Shown piece by piece: positions 29,159 to 29,333 of a DNA stretch of 29,333 nt. Source of the DNA: an uncultured Clostridia bacterium (lineage in GTDB: Bacteria; Bacillota; Clostridia; Lachnospirales; Bianqueaceae); contig CALBGL010000078.1 of the NCBI GenBank assembly GCA_937892735.1, positions 1 to 29,333 on the forward strand. Direction: 5' to 3'. The notes below the pieces were generated by a model. It worked only from the letters and a program-made list of their open reading frames with translations. It was not told the origin of the DNA and made no database searches. A program made the translations under genes and the position numbers. Numbering within the stretch: the first letter of the stretch is position 1; each line of letters begins with the position of its first letter.

Positions 29159-29333
29159 AAAGAGCAAAATGAGATATTACACCTGACAAGCAGGGAACGA
29201 CAGTCCCCCCCTATTCGTGCGAAATTTATAAGTTCCTTGTCAAAGCAAGCACCTATGAATTGCTTGTCAGCGAACTATCCCCAAACCTCTTAAACGCAGA
29301 TTTCATCTATGGTTACACATCGTTTTGATGCTG
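29159..29333. other. Unassigned right flank
   Basis: The outward promoter at 29077 currently reads into this stretch. An open plus-strand frame without a start codon runs from 29173 to a stop at 29326-29328 (including SCEIYKFLVKASTYELLVSE); I do not recognise it. The window ends here, so what the promoter drives in this orientation cannot be seen. Confidence 0.3.

Noticed and set aside
29183..29270. 10-bp inverted repeat CTGACAAGCA / TGCTTGTCAG, possible second invertible unit
   Set aside because: Only 68 bases apart, no promoter between the arms and no match to the recombinase sites. Probably an RNA hairpin or chance.
29173..29328. Open plus-strand frame of about 51 codons that reads like protein
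   Set aside because: It has no start codon or ribosome binding site and I cannot name a family. I kept it only as an unassigned flank.

Overview
The window looks like a chromosomal segment of a gut-type Clostridia (Lachnospiraceae-like) bacterium. I infer this from the Lpl/Yes-type sugar uptake genes, the Csp-like tandem subtilase, the SipW/TasA-type secretion genes, the strong AGGAGG ribosome binding sites and the clean TTGACA/TATAAT promoters. No species can be named from the sequence alone.

Left end (1-1161). A 51-residue membrane protein gene is followed by a minus-strand tRNA operon with a consensus promoter. In transcription order it carries Pro(TGG), a fused Gly(TCC)/Arg(TCT) chimera, His(GTG), Gln(TTG), Lys(CTT) and a second, near-identical Lys(CTT) with its own promoter and a terminator. 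The chimera joins the 5' part of a tRNA-Gly to the 3' part of a tRNA-Arg and cannot fold as a tRNA.

Carbohydrate/protease block (1192-14503). A minus-strand gene run encodes two Lpl-type ABC permeases, a lipoprotein solute-binding protein, a 666-residue protein with a PL11-like propeller, a 1189-residue protein with two complete subtilisin domains and a DUF4397-like protein. Behind its own promoter comes a small histidine-kinase-like protein that lacks the phospho-acceptor His. The run is divergent from a YesM/YesN two-component system, which probably controls it. Two 11-bp direct repeats spaced 21 bp apart lie between the two units.

Middle (14504-17323). An ABC exporter half-transporter ends exactly against the response regulator gene. 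An 84-residue membrane protein is transcribed divergently from it. Then comes a decayed stretch with a hairpin, an unassigned short frame, and remnants of an XRE regulator and perhaps its ImmA-like partner.

Surface-fibre operon and switch (17304-29158). A minus-strand operon reads: TetR-like C-terminal protein, SipW signal peptidase, four TasA/CalY-like secreted proteins, a Cys/His-repeat secreted protein, a large VWA protein, a fifth TasA-like protein, a two-Cna_B wall-anchored protein and a sortase. It resembles a sortase pilus merged with a SipW-dependent TasA fibre. Upstream sits a tyrosine recombinase gene flanked by 19-bp inverted copies of TTTCGCAGAGTAAGTCACT, with two direct copies on the operon side and one inverted copy on the other. 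Just inside the far copy is a good promoter (TTGATT-17-TATCAT) pointing away from the operon; I see no comparable promoter facing the operon. Inversion would turn this promoter toward the operon. The arrangement is therefore a candidate phase switch, read here in a possible OFF state, and is the most interesting signal in the window.
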